In this document: positions 1 through 10,022 of the stretch, in pieces
How positions within the stretch are numbered: the first letter of the stretch is position 1
How the letters are laid out: each line of letters starts with the position of its first letter
Assembly: GCA_029215795.1 (NCBI GenBank)
Contig: JARDYH010000002.1
Coordinates: 130,703,001 to 130,767,000 of the forward strand
From: Anniella stebbinsi
Taxonomy: Eukaryota > Chordata > Lepidosauria > Squamata > Anniellidae
Reading direction: 5' to 3'
DNA length: 64,000 nt
Notes under the pieces: model-generated
The model's input: the letters and a program-made list of their open reading frames with translations, nothing else
Told to the model about the DNA's origin: nothing
The model's database searches: none
Translations under genes and position numbers: made by a program

Positions 1-367
1 TCTCCCTAGATAATTCTAGGTGAGCCTCTTGGAAGTTGATTTTCGAGATCCAAATTATAGGTTTCTAAAAACTGAAGCTAGGGGAGCCATCACAAAAGGA
101 TAAGTGGGGCAGACCCCTCTCATCCCTCTGTAATCCAACCACTGTGTGTTAGAAGAAACCAAACTACTTTTATTAATTAACAGTCCAAAAAGACAAAATT
201 GGGCTTGGTAAACAGCAGTTTTTAATTCAGCACATTCAAATTAGGTAGAAAAGAGTGTTTCCCAACTTTTCACCAAAAATGCCTCCTAAATTGCTAGCAA
301 TTTGGGGGGATTTGTCCTAGTCTAAAAAGGAGCCTGCTTGTGTCTATGTGCAAAGAAGGAATCATCA
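1..367. other. Unassigned intergenic DNA
   Basis: I recognise no gene, RNA or repeat here. The stretch is AT-rich and may be upstream flank of NKX3-1. Confidence 0.3.
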
Positions 368-540
368 GCTGGGTTTCAGTCAGAACCAACCAGAACTCTA
401 AATGAGCTATCCAAGGTGCTGAATCCATTTCAAAGATGCACTTCAGCACTTAGGATAGCTCCTAGAGTTCTGACAGGTTCTGAATGAAAGCCAGAACTGA
501 TTCACTGCTCCACTGAAATAGGAGATACCAGCCTCCACTG
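368..540. mobile_element. MITE-C foldback element, left-truncated
   Basis: The right end reads CAGCCTCCACTG, the inverted terminus of this family. The interior has the family's inverted words (CTGGGTTTCAGTCAGAACC, and later GGTTCTGAATGAAAGCCAG). Related copies lie at 7118-7280, 30599-30780, 33164-33630 and 50229-50390. The family is hAT-like, judged from the exact 8-bp duplication around the 33164 copy. Confidence 0.6.
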
Positions 541-588
541 GGAACCATACAATTCAACTGTACATCAGTTGCACCCAGAATAGGCAAT

Positions 589-647
589 AGCTGGGGTGAT
601 GGGAGTTGCGGTCCAAAAGATCTGGAGAGCACCAGGTTGGGGAAGAC
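589..647. mobile_element. MITE-B fragment
   Basis: This is the right arm only of the foldback family whose arm ends in CTGGAGGGCACCAGGTTGGGG. The intact palindromic form is seen at 49262-49386. Confidence 0.6.
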
Positions 648-880
648 AGCCTCGCATCTAAATCCAAAGTTTTGTTTCCAAGGACCCCAGGCCTCTGAAT
701 GCAACACCTGCTTTAGCCTAGAGGTGGATTTTTCAAACGGCTTGCTATTCAAATGTCCCTGGAGCCAAGAAACACGAAGGTTTTTTATTGCCCTAAAATC
801 AAAGGTATTTGCCCTATGCACAGGGGATGCAAGCAACAGCAATCACTTGCTGTGATGCACCTAAGACTGGATCGTGGAAC

Positions 881-981
881 AATAGCTCCCATCAGTCCCA
901 ACTAGCATGGACAATGATCAGGGGTTATGGAAATTGTAGTCCAAACTATCTGGAGGGGTTATGGGTTGCCTAACCCAGAGG
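881..981. mobile_element. MITE-B, diverged copy
   Basis: Both arms are visible (CTCCCATCAGTCCCAACTAG, then TTGTAGTCCAAACTATCTGG). The copy is considerably eroded. Confidence 0.55.
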
Positions 982-1029
982 TAACCGCTCTAACTTGGCC
1001 CCAGTCCCTCCTTACCCCCTCCACATGCA

Positions 1030-1145
1030 ATTTGGGGGTTATAATACTGACCTATCTTACAGGGTTGTTGTAAAGATTACTACAGTATTAATGCACCAAG
1101 TGCTTTGAAGGCTCAAATGTGCTACATAAATGGTAAGATGCTGCT
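1030..1145 (+). repeat. SINE body fragment (MIR/tRNA-SINE type)
   Basis: The segment carries the typical core and tail wording of a tRNA-derived SINE: CTTACAGGGTTGTTGTAAAG followed by a GCTACATAAATGGTAAG tail. The tRNA-like head is not visible. The family assignment is inferred from wording only. Confidence 0.45.
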
Positions 1146-1736
1146 CATGATCATAATTATACTGAAGAGGAGTTGTGTGCACCCATTAGGTTTATGCAGC
1201 ATTCACCTTGGGGTACCCACACAAGTCGTCTACTATTTCCTCTTCCAAGCCATCTCTTAAGGAGACCTCTGCCAACCACGCTGCATGTAGAAAACCATGA
1301 AATCTCTCTTTTCAAGCAGCAGTGGTTGCAATGCCCACTCTGGCCACAAAGAGGCAGCCTTGCTGAAAAACGTTACCAGTCTGTGCAATAAACAGAGCAG
1401 AGCGCAGAGCAGCTGTTGTGATCTATGACCCAGTTCACACAATCAGCAGGCAGTTAAGCCATCCTACAACAACCCATGGGCTCTGGGTGGCTTGTTACCC
1501 ATGGCAATGAGCCACCCTGGCTGGGTTCGCTTGACACAATGAACTCCGCTGCTGAGCGTAATTATGTTAATGCCCCGCTCCCATGCGACCAGCAGATGCA
1601 GCGTAGTTCACAAGCTAACATGGCTTTTAAACTCCTTACCAATCATGCAACCCTGGTCTATGTGTTCTAGCCAGGAAAGATGCCTCAAAGTTGTACTCTT
1701 CATTCCACAGAATACCACAATGGAGCCTCTATTTCT
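1146..1736. other. Unassigned intergenic DNA
   Basis: No gene is recognised. The short open frames here have no recognisable protein content and are treated as chance. Confidence 0.3.
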
Positions 1737-1775
1737 TTATTTGTTTGTCTGTCTGTCTGTCTGTCTGTTTGTTTA
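1737..1775. repeat. TTTG/TCTG simple repeat
   Basis: A tetranucleotide tract of TTTG and TCTG units of about 39 bp, directly visible. Confidence 0.9.
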
Positions 1776-1949
1776 AAGCTCAATTGAAAACTTTTCTTTT
1801 TTCTAAAGCTTTTAGAACTTGATTTTGATTTTACTTTTATACTGCTAGTTTCCTTGTCCCCTGTGCCTGTTTGGTGCATTCCCTTCCTTTTATTGTTTTA
1901 TTGTGATTTCATCAGAATGTCAGCCTAAGGGGCAAGGCGCTGTTTTATT

Positions 1950-2610
1950 GTTTTACTATGGACAGCACCATGTACATTGATGGTGCTATATAAAATAATA
2001 ATATAAATAATTTATATATCGCTTCACATCTAAGCAGATTCTGGAGCAGTGAACAAGGAAAGATAAAAAGACAAAAAGATAAAAGAAATAAAACACCTTA
2101 TTAAAAATTGTTATTTTAAAAACAGAGCACCAATGTGGCTGGTCAGTCAAAGAAGGCTTCTTGGAATAGAGCTATTTTTAGGAGACCCTGGAAACAATGC
2201 AGTGTTGGCGCTTGCCTGACCTCCAGAGGCAGGGAGTTCCATAAAAAGGGCCCCACCACACTAAAGGCTCTTCTCTGGGTGGACTCCAGTTGGACCATAG
2301 GACCATGTGGAACTATGAAGAGCATGTCCTCTGATGCCCTCAGTGACTGGGCAAGTTGGTAAAGGAGAAGCTGCTCTCTCAGATATCCTGGTCCCAAGTT
2401 GTTTAGGGTATTATATACTTAGTAACAACACCTTAAACCTGGCCCAGTAGTATAGTGAATAGGAGCAAAGGTGTTGCATGCTGGAAAGGGGCAGTTCCTG
2501 ATGACAACAGCCAAGCTGCTGTATTTATTCTGCACTGGCTCCAGCTTCTGAAACAGCCTTATGGCAACCTCATATAGAGTTCATTGCAGTAATCCAGTCT
2601 TGTGGTTACT
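1950..2610 (-). mobile_element. L2-like LINE fragment
   Basis: The minus strand encodes a degraded C-terminal reverse-transcriptase-tail segment at 2143-2397. It contains the words GPGYL, RAFSVVGPFLWNSLPLEVR and FQGLLKIALFQEAF, the pattern of the L2/CR1-clade ORF2 end. A short AT-rich tail with ATAATAATA lies at the low-coordinate side, as expected for the 3' end of a minus-strand LINE. No intact ORF remains. Confidence 0.6.
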
Positions 2611-2635
2611 AATTCCTGTGCCACTGTGTCCAAGT

Positions 2636-2817
2636 TGCCCTGACCAGATACAAAAGAGGGCAGGGCTCTTGCATCTTCAACTGTTGTGATGAAGAGGGAA
2701 TTTCACCAGGTGCTGCGTGCATATAAATGACACCTGCTAATATTCGCTTTTCTATACAACTGTTAAAGATACAAGAGCCCTGTCCTCCTTTCCATAGGGT
2801 CACCCTATAGTGCCTTT
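2636..2817. mobile_element. MITE-A, half copy
   Basis: Only one arm of the ~320-bp foldback is present, from TGACCAGATACAAAAGAGGG to the terminus GGGTCACCCTA. The left half was lost or never captured. Confidence 0.7.
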
Positions 2818-2924
2818 CATTAAAAAAAATCTCAAAACAAAGAAATGCAGCTAAACAAGAAAACAAATCTAAAATACGCAACATTACAATCATAAAACAA
2901 AACGTCAAAACAACAAAACATTTA

Positions 2925-3330
2925 ATATTTATTTATTTATTAAAACATTTGCAACCTGCCCTATATCATTGGGATCTCAGGGTGGCACACTGATAAAATC
3001 AAACAGTATAAAACAGTAAATAATGTACACAGCTAAAAACGTATTAAACCATTAACTAGCTAAAAAAAAAAGTAGAAAATTTAAAAGCAATTAAAAACAA
3101 TTAAAACTATGTGCACCTTTAGCCCTCGAAGGCTTTGATAAAAAGCCACATTTTAACTTGGCACTGAAACGAAGCCAATGCCGGCACCAGTCAGGCCTCC
3201 AAGGGGAGGGCATTCTGTTGCAACAACAGAAAATACAGCCATGAACACAGCCCAATTAAAATCAAGTACCAGCAGCTGGAATTAAACACTAGCAAAGGCC
3301 TGGTTACATAAATGTCTTTTCAAGAGGTAT
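2925..3330 (-). mobile_element. LINE-derived 3' region (probable L2-like)
   Basis: It begins with an ATTT-repeat and the phrase AACCTGCCCTATATCATTGG, followed by A-rich sequence and a GC-richer part (GGCCTCCAAGGGGAGGGCA). This organisation suits a 3' UTR of a LINE in reverse orientation. The clade is uncertain. Confidence 0.4.
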
Positions 3331-3447
3331 CAAAACATCAACCATGTTGGCAGCTGGCTAAGTCAGTTAAACTATCACACAAAGCTCCATGATGCATGGT
3401 TAGATGAACGTTTAGTTCAGCCCTGAGCTCCCTGCTTACTGCTCCTA

Positions 3448-4130
3448 GGCCGGATCTACACCTTGTGTCAAGTCATTACGAATGTGGAATAAAAAGCAGG
3501 GATAAAACACTATGAAGTTGGTGTATGGAATGTGAATTGTGCCACAACAGTTAGCTGCACACTTCAATACTGCTAAATAGCAGTAGTCATAGGTGTGCGC
3601 AAGGGGAGTGTTGGGTGTGCCCAGGCACACCCTAATGTCTCCAACAGTAAGCACCAAATTGGAGGGCCATTCAGTTGGAATCCAGAGCCAGATGCAGCAG
3701 GAACAGTCCTCAGGCTGCCCTCTGGCTTCTTCGCTGCCCCCAACAGCACACCGTTGCTCCTGGCAGCCAAGAGAATATCTGCTGGGAGCCACACTTCAAA
3801 GAGGCCAGGAGGAGGGTCCCCAAAGGCTAATAGCACCTCGTAAGCCCCTCCTCTGGCCAGTGTCACTACAAAGCCCCACCAACACTGGGGCTTGAGGAGC
3901 ATCTCCTCATTCCTCCCCCTCCTCACCTGCAACGGCCCTCCCATGGTCAGGCAAGCTGAATGCGAAATAGGGCATCAGTGTCTACAGTGGTTAATAAGTC
4001 AATGAATAAAAATAATGTCCTTTATGATTGAGTATTCAATAAATGTTCGCCTTTTGAAAGAAATCCCTGGATGCACCCCCTAATGAAATGTGCTGTGCAC
4101 ACCTATGGCAGTAGTATGGATCTAGCCCTA
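3448..4130. mobile_element. MITE-E-like element interrupted by a hAT insertion
   Basis: The outer boundary words are CCGGATCTACACC on the left and GGATCTAGCCC on the right, matching the family at 15149-15293 (GGCGGATCTACAC ... GTAGATCCTGCCC). Most of the interval is a younger element at 3588-4107. Confidence 0.5.
3588..4107. mobile_element. hAT-like non-autonomous element, 520 bp, exact 8-bp duplication
   Basis: Terminal inverted repeats CATAGGTGTGC / GCACACCTATG (11 of 11) are bounded on both sides by the 8-bp direct repeat GCAGTAGT (3580-3587 and 4108-4115). An 8-bp duplication with short inverted ends is the hAT signature. No transposase frame is present. A second, inverted and interrupted copy lies at 8608-9308 in NKX3-1 intron 1. 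Confidence 0.85.
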
Positions 4131-4938
4131 GTCTCCCCCTTGGTTGTCATTATTCCTGGGTTGTTCATCTCCTTGGCTTGACATTAGTCCTGGGAAGCAG
4201 GAGGTATATCCTCCCAATGGCCCCAGGTCCCCTGGCTGCTGACGACAAAAGGATTTGGACATTTTGTCTTAGAGCCAAACAGGCCCATAGCTTTGCATCT
4301 TGTGAACCCAGCCTGAGCATCTTCCAAAGACCTGTTAATGTTGAGCCAAAGAGGACTTGTTCCTCAGCATGCAGCCCTCTAAATGGATGCCACCGGCAGG
4401 GAGCCAGAAACTCTAGCATCCTTGTTTCACTCGGAGAAAGCTGAAGGGCGAGATAAATGGCGATCACCGCCGGAGGTCTCAGGTTGCTCACGTCACCCTC
4501 CCGAACTCACCCTCCCTTGTCAGGGTGTGAGAAGGTCATTTCCCTCCAGCCCTAAAGCAAACATGCCCAATGTGTGTTACAGGTGAAGGAACACAGCTAA
4601 GCTGTTGAGCAGATTGGGAAGGCAGCGTTATGCAGGCCACCCAGCCTGCACAGCGTCTAATCGTTTGGACAGCCCGCCGCAGGTCTTAATTTCCTCTCCA
4701 GAAGCAGGGGGAACGGAGATGCGAGGGTCTCTTGCAGGGCAGGGTGATGTTGAAGTGTACTGCAAATAATACTGTTGGTTTCCTATTGCTTCATAAATCT
4801 TCCTTTCGCGGTGGCTAAGGGAATCCTGGGGTTCAGCAGGAGTCATCGGTTACTGAAGCTTCCTAAAGATGTAGCTCCAGATGCAAAAACTGACTGCTGC
4901 CCAAGCTTTGTGGGGAGATCATTCTGAAGTATTTGGGT
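4131..4938. other. Unassigned intergenic DNA
   Basis: No repeat family or gene recognised. Moderately GC-rich with no convincing coding signal. Confidence 0.3.
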
Positions 4939-5060
4939 AGCCTTCCCCAACCTGGTGCCCTCCAGGTGTGTCGGACTACAATTCCCAGAATCCTTCAGCC
5001 AGCTATTCTCGGAGTTGTGGTCCCACACATCTGGAGGGCACCAGGTTGGAGATGGTTATG
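4939..5060. mobile_element. MITE-B foldback with ZNF143-like motif
   Basis: The left arm CCTTCCCCAACCTGGTGCCC and right arm TCTGGAGGGCACCAGGTTGG are inverted copies of each other. The word ACTACAATTCCCAGAATCC at 4975-4993 closely resembles the ZNF143/Staf binding consensus as I remember it. Binding is not shown by the sequence. Confidence 0.75.
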
Positions 5061-5675
5061 TTAGGAAGTGGACCAAGTCAACTAAAAGCATCTGAGGAAC
5101 TGCTCTCCTGATTAGGGCTGGCCCTACCATTAGGCAAAGTGAGGCAATTGCTTCAGGAAGCACGTATTGGGAGGCAGCAGAAAGGTGTTAGGCAAGAGAA
5201 CTGTGCGTCACATGGCCTGATCAGTGGCACTGAAGGTAGCCTGCTGCCTGCAAGTGCAGTGGAGGACAAGGTCCCATCATCAGTACAAAAGAGAGATTCA
5301 GTGGTGTCTGTGTGTGGAATGGGAGGGGGTCTCATCCTGGTTTTTGCTTCAGGCAGCAGGCCAGCCCTGCTCCTAATATGCAGCCTTGCAAACCGCGTGC
5401 TTCGAGCAGGATCACCAAAATGGAGGAGGAGGAGAAGAGGAAGAGGAGGAGGAAGAGAAACGCATTTACTCCCTTTACCCCAAAGGGAGTCTGCAAGCCT
5501 ACGTCCACTTACTTGGGACAAAGCACCACTGAATTCAGATGACTTTACTTCTGAGTAAAGTGGGCAAGGGAGGACCCAGCTGTAAGTCTCAAGCTGCAAT
5601 CCATCCACTTGCCTGGGAGGAAGCCCCATTGAACTCATTGGGCCTTATTTCCGGGTAGACATGTACCAGCAGCAT
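5061..5675. repeat. Degenerate repeat fragments and a purine-rich tract
   Basis: The phrase GGGCTGGCCCTACCATTAGG near 5116 resembles GGCCGGCCCAAGACATTTTG at about 55055 and a related phrase at about 43040, suggesting an unnamed dispersed family. A GGA/GAA-rich stretch lies at 5418-5460. Phrases such as GAAGCCCCATTGAACTCATT near 5620 recur at about 17190 in related form. Confidence 0.35.
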
Positions 5676-5837
5676 CCTCCCCCACCCTGGTGCCCTCCAG
5701 AACTGTCGGACCACAAGTCCAATCATCCCTAGCCAGCCACTGCCTGCTGGGGATGATGGGAGCTGAGGTCCAACATGCTGGCTGGGGATGTTGGGAATTG
5801 CAGTCCAACACATCTGGAGAGCACCAGGCTGGGGGGG
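5676..5837. mobile_element. MITE-B foldback followed by a G run
   Basis: Arms CACCCTGGTGCCCTCCAGAA and CATCTGGAGAGCACCAGG face each other. A long G homopolymer starts at about 5831, where sequencing or assembly length may be unreliable. Confidence 0.7.
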
Positions 5838-5907
5838 GGGGGGGGGCTTGCAGGTGTTCCTCGATGGGGCTTCCTCTCAAGTTAAGTGTGCAGCTCAAAC
5901 TCGCAGC

Positions 5908-5908
<1 letters not shown>

Positions 5909-5949
<41 letters not shown>
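5909..5949. repeat. ATT trinucleotide repeat
   Basis: A pure ATT tract of about 41 bp, about 190 bp upstream of the inferred NKX3-1 promoter. Confidence 0.95.
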
Positions 5950-5984
5950 GTTGTTTTCTGCAAAGGGCTCAGAGCCAAAGAAGC

Positions 5985-6570
5985 AGGGAGGCGATGATCT
6001 GACGGCGCACCACGGAGATTCGCGACGGGCGGGCTTCTCCGGAGGAGAGGAGGCCCTCGCAAGGCGTTGCCCGTCGCCGAAGGCACCAATCCCCGGCGAG
6101 GGGCCAGTCGAAACTCCCCCTGCCCCCTCCGGCAGCCCTTATAAGTGACCGTCCGGCGGCCGCGGGAGACGAGACAAGCGAGCGGCCAACTTTCTCCATC
6201 GGGGCACACGGGCGCCCCCTTCCGGGCAAACCGCGTCCGCTGCTCCCCACCACCACCACCACCACCACCCACGTGCCGCGGCTCATGCAGGGAGCCGGGC
6301 AGCACCTCTGCTCTCCCGGCCGCCCCCAGCAGCAGCAGCAGCAGCTCCTGCCGGCTGAGCGGGGCGGGGGTGCCGCTGCCGCCGCCTGCCCCAAGCAGCT
6401 GACCTCTTTCCTCATCCAGGACATTCTGCGCCATGCTGGCGAGGCGAGGCGCAGAGGCGGCCGGTGCGCTCCGGGTTCTGAGCCGGAGGAGACGCAAGAG
6501 CAGCGCCAAGGTGCGGATTCTCCCGCGGAGGCAACCCCGCGGGCTCTTCTTCTCCCGGCTGGAGCCAACA
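5985..6570 (+). promoter_or_regulatory. NKX3-1: CpG-rich promoter region of NKX3-1
   Basis: CpG dinucleotides are dense here (runs such as CGCGACGGGCGGGCTTCTCC) in contrast to the CpG-poor AT-rich flank. The stretch covers the inferred transcription start and coding exon 1. A CAC/ACC triplet run at 6248-6270 lies in the inferred 5' UTR. Island limits are by eye. Confidence 0.7.
6139..6145 (+). promoter_or_regulatory. NKX3-1: Candidate TATA box of NKX3-1
   Basis: TTATAAG sits inside GC-rich DNA about 140 bp before the chosen start codon. A start site some 25-30 bp downstream would give a 5' UTR of roughly 110-120 nt. This is inference from spacing and context. Confidence 0.5.
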
Positions 6571-6594
6571 AAGCCCCCGAGATGGATGCAGCAG
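6285..6594 (+). CDS. NKX3-1: NKX3-1 homeobox protein, coding exon 1
   Basis: NKX3-1 is a nuclear NK-class homeodomain transcription factor, known in mammals as a prostate and sclerotome regulator. This exon encodes residues 1-103 plus the first base of codon 104. The clearest mark is the TN (tinman/eh1) motif LTSFLIQDIL at residues 39-48, a Groucho-type corepressor contact conserved in NK proteins. Before it lie a six-glutamine run (15-20) and a five-alanine run (30-34); the part after it is arginine- and glutamate-rich and unlike anything I can align. I chose the ATG at 6285 because it is the first in-frame ATG after the upstream stop; its Kozak context is weak (C at -3), and an in-frame GTG at 6273 is an unlikely alternative. 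The exon ends at a good donor, GCAG|GTAAGG. The length before the TN motif exceeds that of the human protein as I remember it. Confidence 0.9.
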
Positions 6595-6625
6595 GTAAGG
6601 GCATCCTAGCTGTGACAGGACGTGT

Positions 6626-6985
6626 GATCTAGTGGTTAGAGCAGCCTTCCCCGTTATCTGGTGCCCTCCCGAAGTTTTGGGCTTCAGCTCCCATCAGCCC
6701 CAGCCATCACGGCCAACGGTCAGGAATGCTGGCAGTTGTAGTCCAAAACATCCGGAGGCACCAAATTGGGGTGGGAGGGGGGGCTGGTTTAGGGTATCGG
6801 CGGAGAGTGGGGAGTTCCGGGTTCAAATCTTCGCTCAGTCTCGAAACTCGTTGGGTAAGCTTGGGCCGGTGCCGATTTCTTGGCCAAGCCTACCCTGCAG
6901 AGTTGTGTGGTGGGAGGAATTAAAAATACCTGCAAGGTCCCTGTGAGTTGCTGTGAGTTCCTTGGAGGAAAAGTCGGATCATGGC
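6626..6985 (+). mobile_element. tRNA-derived SINE, split by MITE-B
   Basis: A box-A-like head (GATCTAGTGGTTAGAGCA) ends at about 6645. The body resumes after 6790 with the box-B-like word GGGTTCAAATCTTCGC and the tail phrase CCTTGGAGGAAAAGTCGG. The pattern is that of squamate tRNA SINEs. The gap between the two parts is the MITE-B copy. Confidence 0.65.
6644..6790. mobile_element. MITE-B inserted in the SINE
   Basis: Facing arms CCCGTTATCTGGTGCCCTCC and CATCCGGAGGCACCAAATTGG surround the usual centre (TTGTAGTCC after AATGCTGGCAG). It separates box A from box B of the surrounding SINE, so it is younger than the SINE. Confidence 0.7.
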
Positions 6986-7117
6986 TAACAACCCATGCTG
7001 GGTTTCATATGGTAGCAGTGGCTATTAGCTTGGGGCACATCTAGGCATACAACAGGCTGGTAGACTCCTCCTGGAATGGTAGAGTGGACTGTACCACTTT
7101 AAATTGCTAGATCGGGC

Positions 7118-7280
7118 CAGTGGAGGCTGGGGGCTCTGATTGCTGTGGGGGTGCTGAATCCTGTCCCCCAAACAGGCTCAGCACCTTGGATAGCTCCTTT
7201 AGAGTTCTGGTTGGTTCTGACTGAACCCTAGAATAGATTTACAACCTCTCCAAAATAGAAGCCACAAGATCCCACAGGAT
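7118..7280. mobile_element. MITE-C copy
   Basis: The left terminus CAGTGGAGGCTGG and the internal words TAGAGTTCTGGTTGGTTCTG are family-typical. The right terminus is eroded. Confidence 0.6.
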
Positions 7281-7350
7281 GGGTCAATAGTCATAGTTTC
7301 CTGTGGTCCAGATAGGGGAGGGTGGAGGGCTTGTGGCTAATGAGTCTTTA

Positions 7351-7470
7351 GGGCAGCTTTCCCCAATCTGGTGGCCTCCGGATGTTTTGAACTTCAAATC
7401 CCATCAGCCCCAGCCAGCATGGGAGGAATTCTGGGAGTTGTAGTCCAGAAGAACTGGAGGGCACCTGGCA
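7351..7470. mobile_element. MITE-B foldback
   Basis: Arms CCCCAATCTGGTGGCCTCC and ACTGGAGGGCACCTGG face each other. The minus strand reads GGACTACAACTCCCAGAATT at about 7427-7446, again ZNF143-like. Confidence 0.75.
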
Positions 7471-8164
7471 CTTTCCAGAGGTGATGGGCTACAACTACCA
7501 TAACCCCTTCAAAACCCATGACAAATAAAAGTTTTCTTTTGAGGTTGTTCCCAGGGACAAAAAGTGGGCAAGGGAAGCTTGGAAGTGAAAGAAGGAAGTT
7601 CAGGAGCAGCTTGGAAATATTTGCAGCATAGGCTTGACACGAGATACTACATGCACAGTCTGGCTCTTTGAATGTTTCCTCTTAAGCAAGCCGCACAGAG
7701 TGCTTTGGGGCTTGCGGCTAAGTAAGTGAACATAGGATTGCAGCAGGTGATGGTGTTTTGGGAGCAGGGAGAAATTCTGACCAATGATCGTTGACCACTT
7801 TTTGGTTGTTGTTGTTTTGCCTTCCCCAAAATATATAGCTGGATTTACTTCCTTGAGCTACTTTGAGACGTATTTGGTTAGGTAACTTTGTCTTGCCTAT
7901 AATGCAATTGTTTGTTTGTTAACCTTTTGAGCCTGCCCTTCCTCCAAGGAGCTCCCTGAAAAAGATCATCGGGTTTGGGGCAATTAGAACTATTGTCCCC
8001 TGTTTCTATTAATGATTGGAACTACTATTTTCTGTCTATACCCAAGCTGGGTCGTTTGCTCGTAATATACTTGTGTCAGTCTGACTCTGTAAAAAAAATA
8101 AAAATATACTGATTTTATTTGTTTGCATTTTAAACACTCTAGCATGGTTTGTTTATTTTAATGC

Positions 8165-8345
8165 TTATATTATTATCCGCTTTTCTAGCCCACGGTTGCC
8201 CCCATTTGAACTGAGGGTGGCACACAGTGATTTGGGTTAAATCATTTAATCCTCACAACATCCCTGTGAGGTAGGTTAGGGATTGAGACAATGATTGGCT
8301 GACGATCATAAGGTTCAAACTCAGATCTCTCCAGCTAAAATCCAA
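8165..8345 (-). mobile_element. tRNA-SINE fragment, reverse orientation
   Basis: The reversed SINE body is visible (TTTAATCCTCACAACATCCC, the complement of the common GTTGTGAGGATTAAA phrase). An AT-rich tail is at the low-coordinate side. Confidence 0.6.
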
Positions 8346-8402
8346 AACCCTCACAAACTGCACATCTGTTTGTATGTGATGGCAAACGTGTGTGTGTGTG
8401 TG

Positions 8403-8565
8403 TGTAATATCTACATTTCTATCCCACGCTTGCCCCCATTTGATCAGAGGGTGACATACACTGACTGGGGTTAACCTCACAACATCCCTTGGAGGTAGGG
8501 TAGGCTGTGAGACAGTGACTGGCTTGGATCTCCTCAGCTAAAATCCAACGCCCTAACCATTCCAT
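8403..8565 (-). mobile_element. Second tRNA-SINE fragment, reverse orientation
   Basis: Nearly the same body as the preceding SINE (TAACCTCACAACATCCCTTG, then GATCTCCTCAGCTAAAATCC). A TG dinucleotide tract at 8388-8405 separates the two, so this may be a local tandem duplication or two insertions. Confidence 0.6.
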
Positions 8566-8607
8566 CACACTGCACATATGTTTGTATGTGACTGCAAAAT
8601 CATGTGC

Positions 8608-8885
8608 ATAGGTGTGTGCGGCACATTTCATTAGGGTGCGCACCCAGGGATTCTTTTTAAAGGCAAAGACTCGTCAACTTAACAGTCTTTTAGAATTTAA
8701 GAAAGCCATAAAGACTGCTCTCTTCCGGCGGGCATATCCAGTGGAATTTTAGAATGTTTTTAGGAAGTTTTTAGGATGTTTTAATGCAGTTTTAATAATG
8801 TGTGTCATGTTTTAATCAGTTTTATGCATTTTATTATATTGTTGTTCCCTGCCTCGATCCAAACAGAGAGGCGGGTAAGAAATAA

Positions 8886-8927
<42 letters not shown>

Positions 8928-9308
8928 AAGTTCATTATTTTTATTCATTTATTTATTAAGCACTGTAGATACTGATGCCCTGTTCTGCGTTTAGCTTGCC
9001 TGGCCGTGGGAGGGCCGTTGCAGGTGAGGGTAGGGGGAAGGTGACACTGGCCGGAGGAGCGGCTTACGAGGCAATCTTAGCCTTCGGAGGCCCTCCTCCT
9101 AGCCACTTTGAAGCGCTGCTCCTGGCAAAGAGGCTCCCAGCAGAACAATTCCTTTTCATTCTTGCTGTTCCCATCAGCTGGAGGACCATTCCCACTGCTT
9201 CTGGATCTCCCTCTGGGGCAATGGCCCCATCAATTTGGTGCTTATTGCTTGAGACATTACTGAGTGGCTGGGCACACCCAGCAAACCCCTTGCGCGTGCC
9301 TGTGATTG
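8608..9308. mobile_element. hAT-like element (inverted relative of 3588-4107) with nested LINE
   Basis: It starts CATAGGTGTGTGCGGCACAT and then follows the reverse complement of the 3588-4107 element (GGGCCGTTGCAGGTGAGG near 9013, CAATTTGGTGCTTATTGC near 9231). It ends near GCGCGTGCCTGTGATTG. It is interrupted at about 8660-8930. Confidence 0.65.
8660..8930 (+). mobile_element. L2-like LINE 3' end nested in the hAT element
   Basis: The words GAATTTAAGAAAGCCATAAAG and CTGCTCTCTTCCGGCGGGC translate as the end of an L2-type ORF2. The tail TTCCCTGCCTCGATCCAAAC is shared with 32400-32430. It ends in an ATT microsatellite (8887-8927), as LINE tails often do. Confidence 0.7.
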
Positions 9309-9429
9309 TGCGTCTAATGTTATCCTGATCTTCTCTATTGCTTCCAAGCAAAGATGCTTGAGGAATTCTGTCTTAGCAAATTTTGAGGTGAGATCACTAG
9401 ATGGGCACCTCCTGAGCAAATGTGTGGAT

Positions 9430-9606
9430 CAGAGAGGAGTCGAGGCTCCATGCTAAAGCATCTGCTTTGCATGCAGAAGGTCCCAAGTTCAATCCCTGGC
9501 TTCTCCAAGGAGAGTGGGAGCGAATCCTGCCTGAAACCCTGTAGAACCACTGCTAATACTGGGCTAGGTGGACCAAGGGTCTAATTCTGTGTAAACAGCT
9601 TCCTAT
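9430..9606 (+). repeat. tRNA-like SINE copy
   Basis: The phrase TTTGCATGCAGAAGGTCCCA followed by GTTCAATCCCTGGC (box-B-like) and GGTGGACCAAGGGTCTAATT is a recurrent unit; a second copy lies at about 49150-49260. The RNA ancestry is inferred from the box-B-like word only. Confidence 0.5.
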
Positions 9607-10022
9607 GTTGCTATGGAACATAATATCCTTCATCTTCATACTTCTGTCTATTTCATGATGCAGCTCTCGGCTCAAAAGGATCAAAATATATAGTTTGGGA
9701 TAAAATGTATGTATAAATTAATAGCTAGGGATTAAAAAAAACATTTAGACATGTGTACTTGGTTTTTAAAAAGTATATTTAAGAAATGCTTAGTACAAAC
9801 GATTGTGCAGGTTTGTTTATAATTGCAGATTAATGCAGAACAAAACTAACTTCTTTATAAAGAACTAACTGAATATGCTCATATGTAACATTTTAGTTGC
9901 TTCAACATGCTCTCTGCTTCTTAGTAAACACAGTGAATGGACACTTAAGCAAAAGAATAAGGGGGCACATGTGAAACTGACATGGACCAGAAAGAGACTC
10001 ATCTATCCGTTCCTATTTCCAA

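Noticed and set aside
5946..6604. Minus-strand open frames of 187 and 211 residues opposite NKX3-1 exon 1
   Set aside because: They lie in GC-rich DNA antisense to a clear exon and the promoter, with low-complexity translations. GC content explains the lack of stops.
6626..6985. Functional tRNA gene
   Set aside because: Box A and box B words belong to a SINE separated by an insertion; no cloverleaf can form.
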